Positions 1 through 6,432 of a stretch of 6,774 bases of DNA are shown piece by piece. A model generated the notes under the pieces. The model made no database searches. It was not told the origin of the DNA and was given only the letters and a program-made list of their open reading frames with translations. The translations under genes were made by a program, and so were the position numbers. The number at the start of each line of letters is the position of its first letter. The first letter of the stretch is position 1. The stretch comes from Verrucomicrobiota bacterium (lineage in GTDB: Bacteria > Verrucomicrobiota > Verrucomicrobiia > Chthoniobacterales > UBA10450): NCBI GenBank assembly GCA_003219095.1, contig QHPM01000239.1, positions 1 through 6,774 of the forward strand. The letters run 5' to 3'.

Positions 1-36
1 AGCTCCGCTGGGCGCAAAGACTGAAAGTCCGTGTTC

Positions 37-348
37 CTACTGCCCTAATCCTGGCATTCCCATTCCGCCGGTAATCTTCGACATCTCCGAGCTGGCGATG
101 GCTTTTCCCTGCTCGATCGCCTGCTTGACTCCACTCAGTAGCGCGTCTTCGAGAAATTCCACATCCTCCGGATCGACAATCTCCTTCGCGATCTTGATTG
201 AAATCACATCGCCGGCGCCGTTAGCTACGACCGTAATTTTTCCGCCGGCCGCCTGTGCCTCCACCGTCTTTTCCGCCAGCTCCGACTGCGTCTGCGCCAT
301 CTTCTCCTGCATCTTCTGCGCCTGTTTCATTAACTTGTTGAGATTCAT
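37..348 (-). CDS. ybaB: YbaB/EbfC family nucleoid-associated protein
   Basis: Small DNA-binding protein that dimerises and coats DNA, and in many bacteria is encoded next to dnaX and recR. The 103-residue length is typical of the family. The sequence shows the expected layout: an N-terminal amphipathic helix (MNLNKLMKQAQKMQEKM), a central beta-rich part with the hallmark run AAGGKITVVANGAGDVISIKI (about residues 33-53), a helix with DPEDVEFLEDALLSGVKQAI, and a flexible Gly/Met-rich tail (GGMGMPGLGQ). The ATG at 346-348 lies 14 nt after the dnaX stop, so the two are almost surely co-transcribed. No strong Shine-Dalgarno is visible, which suggests translational coupling to dnaX. The identification rests on protein sequence and gene context and is firm; the exact cellular role in this organism is unknown. 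Confidence 0.95.
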   Translation of the reverse strand: MNLNKLMKQAQKMQEKMAQTQSELAEKTVEAQAAGGKITVVANGAGDVISIKIAKEIVDPEDVEFLEDALLSGVKQAIEQGKAIASSEMSKITGGMGMPGLGQ

Positions 349-362
349 GGCGTGCTTCTGGC

Positions 363-1952
363 TTAAGTCTTGATTTCGCCCTTAAACATTTCCAGCGCTT
401 CGCGCACAATCGCTGGCGCGTTCTTCGACTTTGCGGCAGGCGCCTTCGCCGGCAAATTCTCTTTTAACGAAAACTTCAGCGCCCATTCCCGGCCGCTGAT
501 TTCCTTCAGCAACGCTTCCAGAAACTCGCGATTGGCGCGGGAGGATAAATGTTCCATCACCATTCGTTGATCGCAGGGAAAGCCGAGTTCGAAATTACGT
601 CCGCTCGCACCAAGCGGACGTGCTTCGTCAATCCAGCTTTTGATAAAAGGACGGCGCGTTTTGATTTGCGCCACGACCTTGCCCCAAATCTCGTTAACAT
701 CGGCCGCCGAATCATTCGCTTTGTAGCCGGCGTCGCTGACGCCGGGACCGCGGTCAGCCACCGTGGCGACAGGACCGCCGCCCGGGCGATTGGGCGGCGG
801 AGCTGCAGGATTGCCGTCACGCAACGCGTTCAAATTCTCGATCACTTCATCGAGCGTCGTCTGATCGAGGGTTTGAATAGCCCGAATGACTGCGACTTCG
901 ACATGAAGCTTTTTATTCGGCGCCCATTTCATGCGCCCTTCGGCCGCGGCGAATTGATCGATCAATTCCAGGACTCGGTCTGTTTCCAGGAGCGGCGCTT
1001 GCTCGGCAAACGCGGCGCGAGTCTCGGCGCTGGCTTCGTCACTGAGCGCGTCCGGTTTCACTTTGAAAACGAGCAGATCGCGCAGATACGCAATCGTATC
1101 CGACATCAATTTCATCATGTCCTTGCCGGCCTCGCATTGCTCATGCAGCAACGCCAGTGCGTCCGCGGTCTCGCCGCGCAAAATCCTGCCGACAAAATCC
1201 GCCACCATTTGTTGGCTGGTGAATCCGAAAACATTCAGGACATCGGCTTCCTCGACTTTTTCTCCACAAAATGCGACCAGTTGATCGAGCATTGATTCCG
1301 CATCGCGCATTCCGCCTTCCGCCCCGCGTGCGATGGCGTGGGCCGCCGCCGGCGCCAGCGTCAACTTCTCCTTCGTCGCGATCGATTGCAGCTGTTGCGC
1401 AATCAAATTCGTTGCGATCCGGTGCAGATCGAACCGCTGGCATCGACTCAAAATCGTGATCGGCAATTTTTCAGGCTCGGTCGTGGCCAGACAGAAAATG
1501 ACGTGCTTGGGCGGCTCTTCCAGCGTCTTCAACAGCGCGTTCGCCGCTTCCTTCGTCAGCATGTGCACTTCGTCGATGATATAAACTTTGAAACGCGATT
1601 TCGCCGGCGCGTAGCGAACGTTGTCGCGCAGCTCCCGCACGTCATCGATCCCGCGATTGCTCGCTGCGTCCAGCTCAATGACATCGAGGCTGTTTCCGCC
1701 GGCGATTTCGCGACAATTATCGCATTTGCCACATGGCGTCACTGTCGGCCCCCCCTGCGTGCAATTGAGCGCTTTCGCCAGGATGCGGGCGGTTGAAGTC
1801 TTCCCGGTCCCGCGCGGCCCGACAAAAAGATAGGCGTGGGCCAGCCGATTTTGCGCAACCGCATTTTTGAGCGTGCGGGTGACATGCGTCTGCCCGACGA
1901 TATCGTCGAATGTCTGGGGGCGGTATTTGCGGGCGAAAACCTCGTAGCTCAC
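363..1952 (-). CDS. dnaX: DNA polymerase III subunit gamma/tau (clamp loader ATPase)
   Basis: Motor subunit of the clamp loader, which opens the sliding clamp and places it on primed DNA; the tau form also links the polymerase cores. The 529-residue protein starts with the conserved MSYEVFARKYRPQTFDDIVG. It has Walker A GPRGTGKT (45-52), a four-cysteine zinc module (C64, C74, C77, C80), Walker B VYIIDEVH (123-130), sensor-1 region LATTEPEKLP (155-164), and the SRC arginine-finger motif (169-171). A Pro/Gly-rich linker (about 380-410) leads to a C-terminal domain (about 418-500). It is shorter than E. coli tau (643). The start codon is GTG (1950-1952); an in-frame TAA three codons upstream, and the match to the conserved N-terminus, fix it. 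It is first of a dnaX-ybaB operon and divergent from the next gene. No convincing slippery site for a gamma form was seen. Confidence 0.98.
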   Translation of the reverse strand: MSYEVFARKYRPQTFDDIVGQTHVTRTLKNAVAQNRLAHAYLFVGPRGTGKTSTARILAKALNCTQGGPTVTPCGKCDNCREIAGGNSLDVIELDAASNRGIDDVRELRDNVRYAPAKSRFKVYIIDEVHMLTKEAANALLKTLEEPPKHVIFCLATTEPEKLPITILSRCQRFDLHRIATNLIAQQLQSIATKEKLTLAPAAAHAIARGAEGGMRDAESMLDQLVAFCGEKVEEADVLNVFGFTSQQMVADFVGRILRGETADALALLHEQCEAGKDMMKLMSDTIAYLRDLLVFKVKPDALSDEASAETRAAFAEQAPLLETDRVLELIDQFAAAEGRMKWAPNKKLHVEVAVIRAIQTLDQTTLDEVIENLNALRDGNPAAPPPNRPGGGPVATVADRGPGVSDAGYKANDSAADVNEIWGKVVAQIKTRRPFIKSWIDEARPLGASGRNFELGFPCDQRMVMEHLSSRANREFLEALLKEISGREWALKFSLKENLPAKAPAAKSKNAPAIVREALEMFKGEIKT

Positions 1953-2012
1953 CTGAAAACTTTAGCGTTTCTGGCATCGCGCGAAAGACGAAAGTCTGTC
2001 AAGATCGCGTTT
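1953..2012. promoter_or_regulatory. divergent intergenic region between dnaX and the DUF1579-like gene
   Basis: These 60 bases must hold the 5' signals of both divergent genes, or part of them. On the minus strand a perfect -35-like TTGACA lies at 2002-1997, about 45 nt before the dnaX start, but no good TATAAT-like box follows at 16-18 nt. No strong Shine-Dalgarno is present for either gene. The promoter role is inferred from gene orientation; the hexamer alone could be chance. Confidence 0.3.
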
Positions 2013-2552
2013 ATGAAGCGATTTCCTCTTTTCATCGTCCTCCCGCTCTTCGCTGTCACAATGAGCGCACAGTCTCCAACTCCCTCGGACGGACGCGACG
2101 TCAAGTTCGAGGATCCGTTGTTCGATAAACTGGTCGGCAACTGGCGTGTTGTTCGAAAATTCGGCGACGGCCGCACCGCCGAAAATACGGTGCGCGTCGG
2201 CTGGGTGCTCAACCATCAGTTCCTCGAGTTGCATTACCTCGATGTCGCGACCCCGCCGCAATATGAGGCGATGGCGTTTATCGGGTTCGATCACAAAATG
2301 TCGCGCTACGTTTTACATTGGCTCGATATTTTTGGCGGGCGCGCCTCGGAAGTAATCGGTTACGGCACTCTCGATGAAGCCGCTCATTCCTTCTATTTCA
2401 CCTTTAATACCCCTGACGGCGGCCAGTTCATGAATGTCTACGCCTTCGATCCGGCAACCAAGAATTGGACCTCGGTCATGCGACAAAAAAGCAAAGGCCC
2501 GTGGTCGCTTTTCGCCGAGGATAAGTTTACTCCCCTCGCGCCTAAGCCGTGA
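2013..2552 (+). CDS. secreted DUF1579-like hypothetical protein
   Basis: A 179-residue exported protein of unknown function. The N-terminus MKRFPLFIVLPLFAVTMSA followed by QSPTPS is a clear signal peptide, with probable cleavage after Ala19. This is why the ATG at 2013 is preferred over an in-frame ATG at 1836 inside dnaX. The mature part begins with DPLFDKLVGNWRV (34-46). It continues in beta-strand-like segments with a WVLNHQFLELHY run (64-75), repeated aromatic residues, and a late VYAFDPATKNWTSVMR segment (142-157). This pattern (LxGxW near the start, then N-x-FLE) resembles DUF1579 and related lipocalin-like small beta-barrel proteins, which may bind small ligands. The family call is from motif memory, not a search. 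It is divergent from dnaX and directly upstream of the broken P1 peptidase gene on the same strand, probably one transcript. Confidence 0.8.
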   Translation: MKRFPLFIVLPLFAVTMSAQSPTPSDGRDVKFEDPLFDKLVGNWRVVRKFGDGRTAENTVRVGWVLNHQFLELHYLDVATPPQYEAMAFIGFDHKMSRYVLHWLDIFGGRASEVIGYGTLDEAAHSFYFTFNTPDGGQFMNVYAFDPATKNWTSVMRQKSKGPWSLFAEDKFTPLAPKP

Positions 2553-2616
2553 GGCGATGCTGCCCATGTCGTCGTTCGCAAACGTGGCAGCAGCCAGCTC
2601 CCGCGATCCGTCGTAT

Positions 2617-3784
2617 ATGACCTATAAGACTCATTCAAGGAACCCAATTTTCCTATCGCAATTGTTCTGCGGACTTCTGCTCCTACTCGTGGTCGATTCC
2701 TCCGCGCGCGAGCCCATCTCTCCGCCACCTAAACTCGAAACCCAAACAAAGACCATTCGCGCACGCGATCTCGGCATCCTATTCGAGGGCATCCCAGGAA
2801 AATTCAACGCCATTACCGATGTTCCCGGGGTGGAAGTTGGCTATACCACTCTAATCAGGGGCGAGGGTAAGCTCGAAGTCGGCAAAGGCCCGGTCCGAAC
2901 CGGCGTGACCGCAATTCTTCCTCGTGGCCGCGAGGCCATGAACGATCAGGTTTTCGCCGGTTATTTCTCCTTAAACGGCAACGGTGAAATGACCGGTGCC
3001 GCCTGGGTTGAGGAAAGCGGATTTCTGGAAGGCCCGATCGTACTGACCAATACCCACAGCGTCGGGGTGGCGCGCGACGCCGTCATTGCCTGGCGGCTGG
3101 CTCACGGCGGCCCGGACGCGGAAGGCTTCGCCTGGAGTCTACCGGTTGTGACCGAGACGTGGGATGGCTGGCTCAAACGGCGGCACGATGGACGAGGGAA
3201 GCGTCGGCGGCGGTACCGGCATGATTTGCTACGAATTCAAAGGTGGCACCGGCACCGCTTCCCGCGTTGTAGCCGGGATCGGCGATCCCGGCCGCACTTA
3301 TACTATTGGTATTCTCGTCCAAGCCAACTGCGGCCGCCGTCCACAACTAACGATTCGTGGAGTCGAAGTCGGCAGGGAACTTCCCGGGTCCGTTTACAAA
3401 CAGGAAACCGGCTCCATCATCATCGTGGTTGCGACTGATGCGCCCCTTCTGCCGCATCAACTGAAACGTCTGGCCCGCCGTGCTTCTCTCGGTCTTGCCC
3501 GCACCGGCAGCGTTTCCGGCAACGGCTCCGGCGATCTCTTCCTCGCCTTCTCCACCGCCAACCCGCATGCCGCCGACGCCAAGCCATCGATCCGCACCAT
3601 CGAGACCATGCCGAACGATCTGATGGACCCGCTTTTCACCGCCACTGTCGAAACGACCGAAGAAGCCATCATCAACGCCCTGGTCGACAACCACGACATG
3701 ATTGGCCGCGACAACCACAAAGTCGAAGCTCTGCCGCATGATCGCCTACGCGACGTTTTACAAAAGTACAATCGAACCCGCTAA
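2617..3784 (+). pseudogene. P1 family (DmpA/BapA-type, S58) aminopeptidase, frameshifted with internal deletion
   Basis: Relic or damaged copy of a secreted P1-family N-terminal-nucleophile hydrolase. Intact members remove D-amino, L-amino or beta-amino acids from peptide N-termini after self-cleavage into two subunits. The first frame gives a signal peptide (Arg8, then a hydrophobic run to DSSA, residue 30). It then gives RARDLGILFEGIPGKFNAIT, DVPGVEVGYTT, NTHSVG and VVTETWDGWL, ending near 3174. The match resumes one base on, in another frame, with NGGTMDEGSVGGGTGMICY, and runs to the normal C-terminus. About 20-25 residues between DGWL and the GG..EG.VGGGTGM block that family members keep are absent. 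The Gly-Ser self-cleavage site (TGSIIIVVATDAP, Ser codon 3413-3415) and NGSGD (Ser 38 residues later) are present, matching BapA spacing (Ser250, Ser288, Glu290). The start is uncertain; in-frame ATGs at 2557 and 2566 give longer N-termini. An assembly error remains possible. Confidence 0.85.
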
Positions 3785-3820
3785 CCAGACCAGGCAATCT
3801 CCGCGCGATTGCCGAGCCGT

Positions 3821-3852
3821 TTCGACAGGCTCGAGGCCCTGAGTTTGTCGAA
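3821..3852. repeat. intergenic palindrome between convergent genes (REP-like or bidirectional terminator)
   Basis: Arms TTCGACAGGCTC (3821-3832) and GAGTTTGTCGAA (3841-3852) pair over 12 positions, with two G-U wobbles when read as RNA, around the 8-nt loop GAGGCCCT. The rest of the 104-nt gap (3785-3888) holds no gene I can support. It lies between two genes that converge, 37 nt after the peptidase stop and 37 nt after the stop of the minus-strand gene. That placement fits a two-way terminator, although no T-tract follows on either side. Very similar TTCGACA...TGTCGAA palindromes are common dispersed intergenic repeats in many bacteria, so a REP-like origin is equally likely. Confidence 0.6.
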
Positions 3853-3888
3853 GGGCAACCGATCCAACTTGAGTTGTCTTCGGCAAGC

Positions 3889-4362
3889 CTACTTCAGCAT
3901 CACTTCCCGCATGGTTTTGGTGCCGAGAATTTCGCGGACATCCAAACGTTTTACCGCCAGCTGGCGTTGCGCATCCTGGCCACCCATCACCTTGGCCATG
4001 ATCGGCTCGGTCTTTTCGCGCAAACCATCGAATGCCGCCATGTTTTTGAATTCGACCATAAGTAGAATATTGAAGTCGTTGCGATCGGAGGCGTCGCCGA
4101 TGAGCACCTTGTAATCCATGATCAGGCCCTGCTTCTTTTCCTCTTCCATCGTGCCTTTGAAAGTTTGAGCAATGCTTCTCAAGTAATCGTCATCCAATCC
4201 GGCTTTCGTTTTCACCAGGGTGATGTTCCAGACGGAATGTTCGGTATAGGGAGCCCCGGTTGCGGCCGTCGTAGAGGGGGCGCTCGGACTCGGGCTTTGT
4301 GCGCGAGCAAATGGCGGAAGTGCCAGCGAGGTTAACGCGGTGATTAGAAGACTGCATTTCAT
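3889..4362 (-). CDS. small secreted hypothetical protein, possible dimeric alpha-beta barrel fold
   Basis: A 157-residue exported protein I cannot name. The signal peptide MKCSLLITALTSLALPPFARA ends with an ARA|Q site (cleavage after residue 21), followed by a low-complexity Ser/Pro/Thr/Ala linker (22-38). The mature domain alternates strand and helix: HSVWNITLVKTKAGLDDDYLRS (42-63), a helix to about residue 78, then YKVLIGDASDRNDFNILLMVEFKNMAAFDGL (84-114), and a conserved-looking tail LDVREILGTKTMREVML (140-156). The order (short strand, helix, strand, 'EFKNMAAFDGL') recalls ferredoxin-like dimeric alpha-beta barrel proteins (ABM/NIPSNAP-like). This is inference from pattern only. An AAAGGA-type Shine-Dalgarno (AGGA at 4376-4373) lies about 10 nt before the ATG and supports this start. 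It converges on the broken peptidase gene and is 201 nt downstream of the TPR gene. Confidence 0.8.
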   Translation of the reverse strand: MKCSLLITALTSLALPPFARAQSPSPSAPSTTAATGAPYTEHSVWNITLVKTKAGLDDDYLRSIAQTFKGTMEEEKKQGLIMDYKVLIGDASDRNDFNILLMVEFKNMAAFDGLREKTEPIMAKVMGGQDAQRQLAVKRLDVREILGTKTMREVMLK

Positions 4363-4563
4363 GGTATCGTTTTCCTTTCGTTAATTTAGTTGCCGTTTTG
4401 CCGGAACGCCTCTCACTAAACCGGCTGAGCGCCATGATGCGCGGCGTGTTTGCAGAACGCGAGCACAATTCTGGTGAGTCGCGAAAGCCAACGATTCCTA
4501 CTGATGAAATTTGCGCGTTGAAGATGTCCAATCCCAATGCGGGCACGAAATAATCTGACGCTT
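4363..4563. other. intergenic region between the TPR gene and the small secreted protein gene
   Basis: This 201-nt gap lies downstream of the TPR gene and upstream of the secreted-protein gene, both on the minus strand. It holds the latter's Shine-Dalgarno and, presumably, its promoter. The only hairpin I noticed after the TPR stop is a 3-bp CCC/GGG stem, too weak to call a terminator. I see no RNA gene or supported ORF here. Confidence 0.4.
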
Positions 4564-5895
4564 CTATTTTTTGCCGTCACGGTACGGCTTGCGAGCCTCA
4601 TACAGTGCGAGTCGTTGTTGGAACTCAACTTGCGATTCGGACGGGAGCTCTTTCATCGCAAGTGCCTGCTCTTCGTACTTCACGGCATCAGCAAAATTAC
4701 CTGCCTCCGCAGAAGCTGCCGCTAGTGTGTCCATGCAATTCCAGTTCTTCCATGCCGTTCGCTCGCAATCATCCCTTGCTTCTTCAACCGCGTGTTTCCC
4801 ATGGCGGAAAGCTGGATTGGGACAGGTCGCCAGTAACCAGGCCAACCCTTTGGCTGCCACCGTCACTGGCCCGCTGTGTTGCGCGCCTTCTTCGTAATCA
4901 GCAACAGCCTTGGCATAATCGCCGGCTTTGAAATAGGTTTCCGCGCGGTGATCATAAGCGCTTCGCGACTGAGTAAGGCGGATGCATTCGGTGAAGTCGC
5001 TGATCGCTCGTTCGTAATCATGTTTGGCAAGGTAGATGCCGCCGCGTGCCTCCAGCGCTTTTTCATCGCGCGGATTCCGACCAATTACTTCAGTAATCGC
5101 TTCAATTGACCCGCCCTCTAGCGTTGCCTCGCGCAGAACTCTGTCGCGCTCGTGTAAAGCGGCGGCAGACTTCGGATCGAGCCGGATCGCCTCATCAAGA
5201 TCGCGTAATGTCTTATTCAACTCATGTTTTCGCCGATACAAGCGAGCACGTTCCAAGTAAGCTCGGGTAAAGGCCGGGGCCTCCAGCACTGCCGAATCGT
5301 AACTGGCCAGTGCTTCGTCGAGGCTACCCGTGCGTGCGTAGGCATTTCCCCTTTCCAAATACGCCGCCGCATCGCCCGGCGACGAGCGAATTGCCTCCGA
5401 AAAGTCTGAAATTGCGCTACTAAAATCTTGTCGCAGCATAAATATCAAACCGCGGTGATAGAGCGCGCCGGCTAAGTTTGGGTCACACCGAATAGCGTTT
5501 GAGTAATCGGAAAAAGCACTATCGCGTTCCTTCCGATGTTCGTTCAAAACGCCCCGGTAATAGTAGGCATGAGACAGGTTGGAATTTAGTCGCAACGCTT
5601 CGGTATAGTCGTGTATAGCCTGATCGGGTTTGTTCTTTTGATAATTGCAATAAGCGCGATTCTCGTAGGCGTAGGTTCGGTAATAATGGGTTAGTCGCTT
5701 CTGTAAGGCCGCGTCGAACTTGCTGATGGCGTTGTCATACTCTTCGCGATTCATGGCCGAGTGACCCTCCCAAAACAAGGTTTGTCCTTGTTGGAAGCTA
5801 ACAAGGAAGTAGATCCCGATGGTGGTCGCGGTAACAAGTAACAGGAGAATTCCCGCGGCGGCGGCGGTGCAGCCAATTTTAGCCATCCTGTCCAT
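4564..5895 (-). CDS. membrane-anchored tetratricopeptide repeat (TPR) protein
   Basis: A 443-residue protein-interaction scaffold of unknown partner. One N-terminal hydrophobic segment (about 11-33, AAAAGILLLLVTATTIGIYF) is probably an uncleaved anchor, leaving the repeats on the outer face of the membrane. About nine TPR units follow from residue 40 to 340. They carry the usual W/Y-G-Y-A-A-P pattern, for example DQAIHDYTEALRLNSN (91-106), SAISDFSEAIRSSPGD (160-175) and RAISDFTECIRLTQS (296-310). The C-terminal block LAWLLATCPNPAFRHGKHAVEEA (351-373) with LAAASAEAGNFADAVKYEEQAL (391-412) is a cap I associate with TPR proteins of Verrucomicrobiota and Planctomycetota. A second in-frame ATG (5884-5886, Met4) could also be the start; neither has a well-spaced Shine-Dalgarno. 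It lies 28 nt after a small basic ORF on the same strand and may share its transcript. Confidence 0.9.
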   Translation of the reverse strand: MDRMAKIGCTAAAAGILLLLVTATTIGIYFLVSFQQGQTLFWEGHSAMNREEYDNAISKFDAALQKRLTHYYRTYAYENRAYCNYQKNKPDQAIHDYTEALRLNSNLSHAYYYRGVLNEHRKERDSAFSDYSNAIRCDPNLAGALYHRGLIFMLRQDFSSAISDFSEAIRSSPGDAAAYLERGNAYARTGSLDEALASYDSAVLEAPAFTRAYLERARLYRRKHELNKTLRDLDEAIRLDPKSAAALHERDRVLREATLEGGSIEAITEVIGRNPRDEKALEARGGIYLAKHDYERAISDFTECIRLTQSRSAYDHRAETYFKAGDYAKAVADYEEGAQHSGPVTVAAKGLAWLLATCPNPAFRHGKHAVEEARDDCERTAWKNWNCMDTLAAASAEAGNFADAVKYEEQALAMKELPSESQVEFQQRLALYEARKPYRDGKK

Positions 5896-5923
5896 CGCAA
5901 TTAAGTAGCCCGTGGCCTGCTAG

Positions 5924-6130
5924 TCAGCTCGCACCTTCCAGTTCGTCGAGTAATTGCTGTTTCAACTGCCGGCGCGCGGATTTCTTGATGGCGCGTCGCT
6001 CGGCTGCAACTGCTTCTTTTTCCGCCTGCCGCTCCTTCCGGGTGCGAGAATCGATACTCCTCGGCAAATGCGAAACCTTAGGTCGGCGTTCCCCGACCTT
6101 TCGTTCGTTCGGCTTTGCATACGGATTCAC
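5924..6130 (-). CDS. small highly basic hypothetical protein (68 aa)
   Basis: I do not recognise this protein. It begins MNPYAKPNERKVGERRPKVS and then forms a charged, probably helical stretch with RTRKERQAEKEAVAAERRAIKKSARRQLKQQ cut by no prolines (about residues 29-59), ending in LLDELEGAS. It is rich in Arg, Lys, Glu and Ala and has no signal peptide or membrane segment. That composition suits a nucleic-acid-binding or ribosome-associated small protein, but this is only inference. The start is GTG (6128-6130), with a weak AAAGAA upstream at 6147-6142; a TAA four codons further upstream limits the frame. Its tight placement before the TPR gene on the same strand supports a real gene. Confidence 0.6.
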   Translation of the reverse strand: MNPYAKPNERKVGERRPKVSHLPRSIDSRTRKERQAEKEAVAAERRAIKKSARRQLKQQLLDELEGAS

Positions 6131-6192
6131 GGATCTAATTCTTTAAAGATAAGGCGGAGGATGGCAATGATTTCCCTACTAATACACTCTCC

Positions 6193-6214
6193 TGCCATCG
6201 CTCAACAGATGGCA
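6193..6214. repeat. short perfect hairpin TGCCATC/GATGGCA
   Basis: TGCCATC (6193-6199) and GATGGCA (6208-6214) pair perfectly over 7 bp around an 8-nt loop. A third copy, GATGGCA at 6160-6166, sits 33 nt upstream and could pair with the same left arm, giving two exclusive folds. No T-tract follows. It may be an operator-like inverted repeat or part of the repeat cluster to its right; function unknown. Confidence 0.4.
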
Positions 6215-6225
6215 GCGCGTCTTGA

Positions 6226-6300
6226 TTGGAAGCGGCGACTTCCAACTCGCCGATTTTCATGGTTTATCTGGTAGACGAGTTGGAAGTCGCCCTCCCAACT
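6226..6300. repeat. REPIN-like inverted pair of palindromic units
   Basis: Two units face each other. The left arm GGCGACTTCCAACTCG (6234-6249) and the right arm CGAGTTGGAAGTCGCC (6276-6291) are perfect 16-bp inverted repeats around a 26-nt spacer. Each unit also folds alone. On the left, TTGGAAG (6226-6232) pairs with CTTCCAA (6239-6245) around 6 nt. On the right, AGTTGGAAG (6278-6286) pairs with CTCCCAACT (6292-6300) with one mismatch around 5 nt. Two small palindromic units in opposite orientation with a short spacer is the build of a REPIN or BIME, elements moved by RAYT transposases; no such transposase is in this window. A single long stem-loop or an inverted-repeat binding site are the alternatives. 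Confidence 0.65.
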
Positions 6301-6365
6301 AGACTCGTCATTCGACCACGGTCTGTGCGAAGTGGATTGCCTTCTGGACGCGACACCAGACGCCA

Positions 6366-6416
6366 CTGACTCTTGATGTCATCTCAACAAGATTTGTTGT
6401 CGACACGAAGAGTCAG
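6366..6416 (+). promoter_or_regulatory. composite stem-loop just upstream of the cupin gene
   Basis: CTGACTCTT (6366-6374) pairs perfectly with AAGAGTCAG (6408-6416). Then, past a 2x2 mismatch, TGTC (6377-6380) pairs with GACA (6402-6405). Past a 4x2 internal loop, CAACAA (6385-6390) pairs with TTGTTG (6394-6399) around a GAT triloop. In all, 19 base pairs fold across 51 nt. Its base touches AGGCGG (6415-6420), the only Shine-Dalgarno-like sequence before the cupin ATG at 6433, though its 12-nt spacing is long. It could be a 5' leader element affecting translation, or another intergenic palindrome; which one cannot be told from one copy. Confidence 0.4.
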
Positions 6417-6432
6417 GCGGATTGGTTCTACC

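Larger units (their letters stand above)
6131..6432. other. intergenic region rich in inverted repeats
   Basis: This 302-nt gap separates the divergent small basic gene and the cupin gene, so it should hold both promoters. It contains three separate secondary-structure elements listed on their own: a hairpin at 6193-6214, a REPIN-like pair at 6226-6300, and a composite stem at 6366-6416. The stretch 6301-6365 shows only short imperfect pairings. No confident -35/-10 pair was found for either gene. A 37-codon ORF at 6161-6274 runs through the repeats and is not supported as a gene. Confidence 0.6.

Noticed and set aside
1..36. Start of recR downstream of ybaB
   Set aside because: Expected from gene order, but these 36 bases hold no start codon or recognisable RecR sequence on the minus strand.
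909..917. A-rich AAT AAA AAG in dnaX (minus strand) as a frameshift site for a gamma form
   Set aside because: It is not the X XXY YYZ heptamer (T AAA AAG instead of A AAA AAG) and lies too early, in the conserved domain; no supporting hairpin was seen.
549..1295. 248-codon plus-strand ORF
   Set aside because: Lies antisense within dnaX; the translation has no recognisable domain and the opposite strand encodes well-conserved DnaX domains. It is a shadow frame.
1749..1755. Run of seven C (G on the dnaX strand) as a phase-variable tract
   Set aside because: It is short, falls in the zinc-module loop of an essential gene, and the frame is intact.
1836..2012. 59-codon N-terminal extension of the DUF1579-like gene
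   Set aside because: It overlaps the 5' end of dnaX antisense, and the ATG at 2013 begins a textbook signal peptide.
3125..3215. Programmed ribosomal frameshift in the P1 peptidase
   Set aside because: No slippery site or stimulatory structure was seen, and conserved sequence is missing at the junction, which frameshifting would not restore.
3347..3739. 130-codon minus-strand ORF
   Set aside because: It is antisense to the peptidase C-terminal half, is low-complexity Gly/Val-rich, and matches no family.
3164..3784. A separate 206-aa gene starting at ATG 3164
   Set aside because: Its sequence is the C-terminal half of the P1 peptidase and lacks the N-terminal half of the fold; its first residues are out-of-frame translation of the upstream half.
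6161..6274. 37-codon ORF with a GGCGGAGG sequence before its ATG
   Set aside because: Its second half is translated from the REPIN-like repeat and the GGAGG directly abuts the ATG; no evidence of coding.
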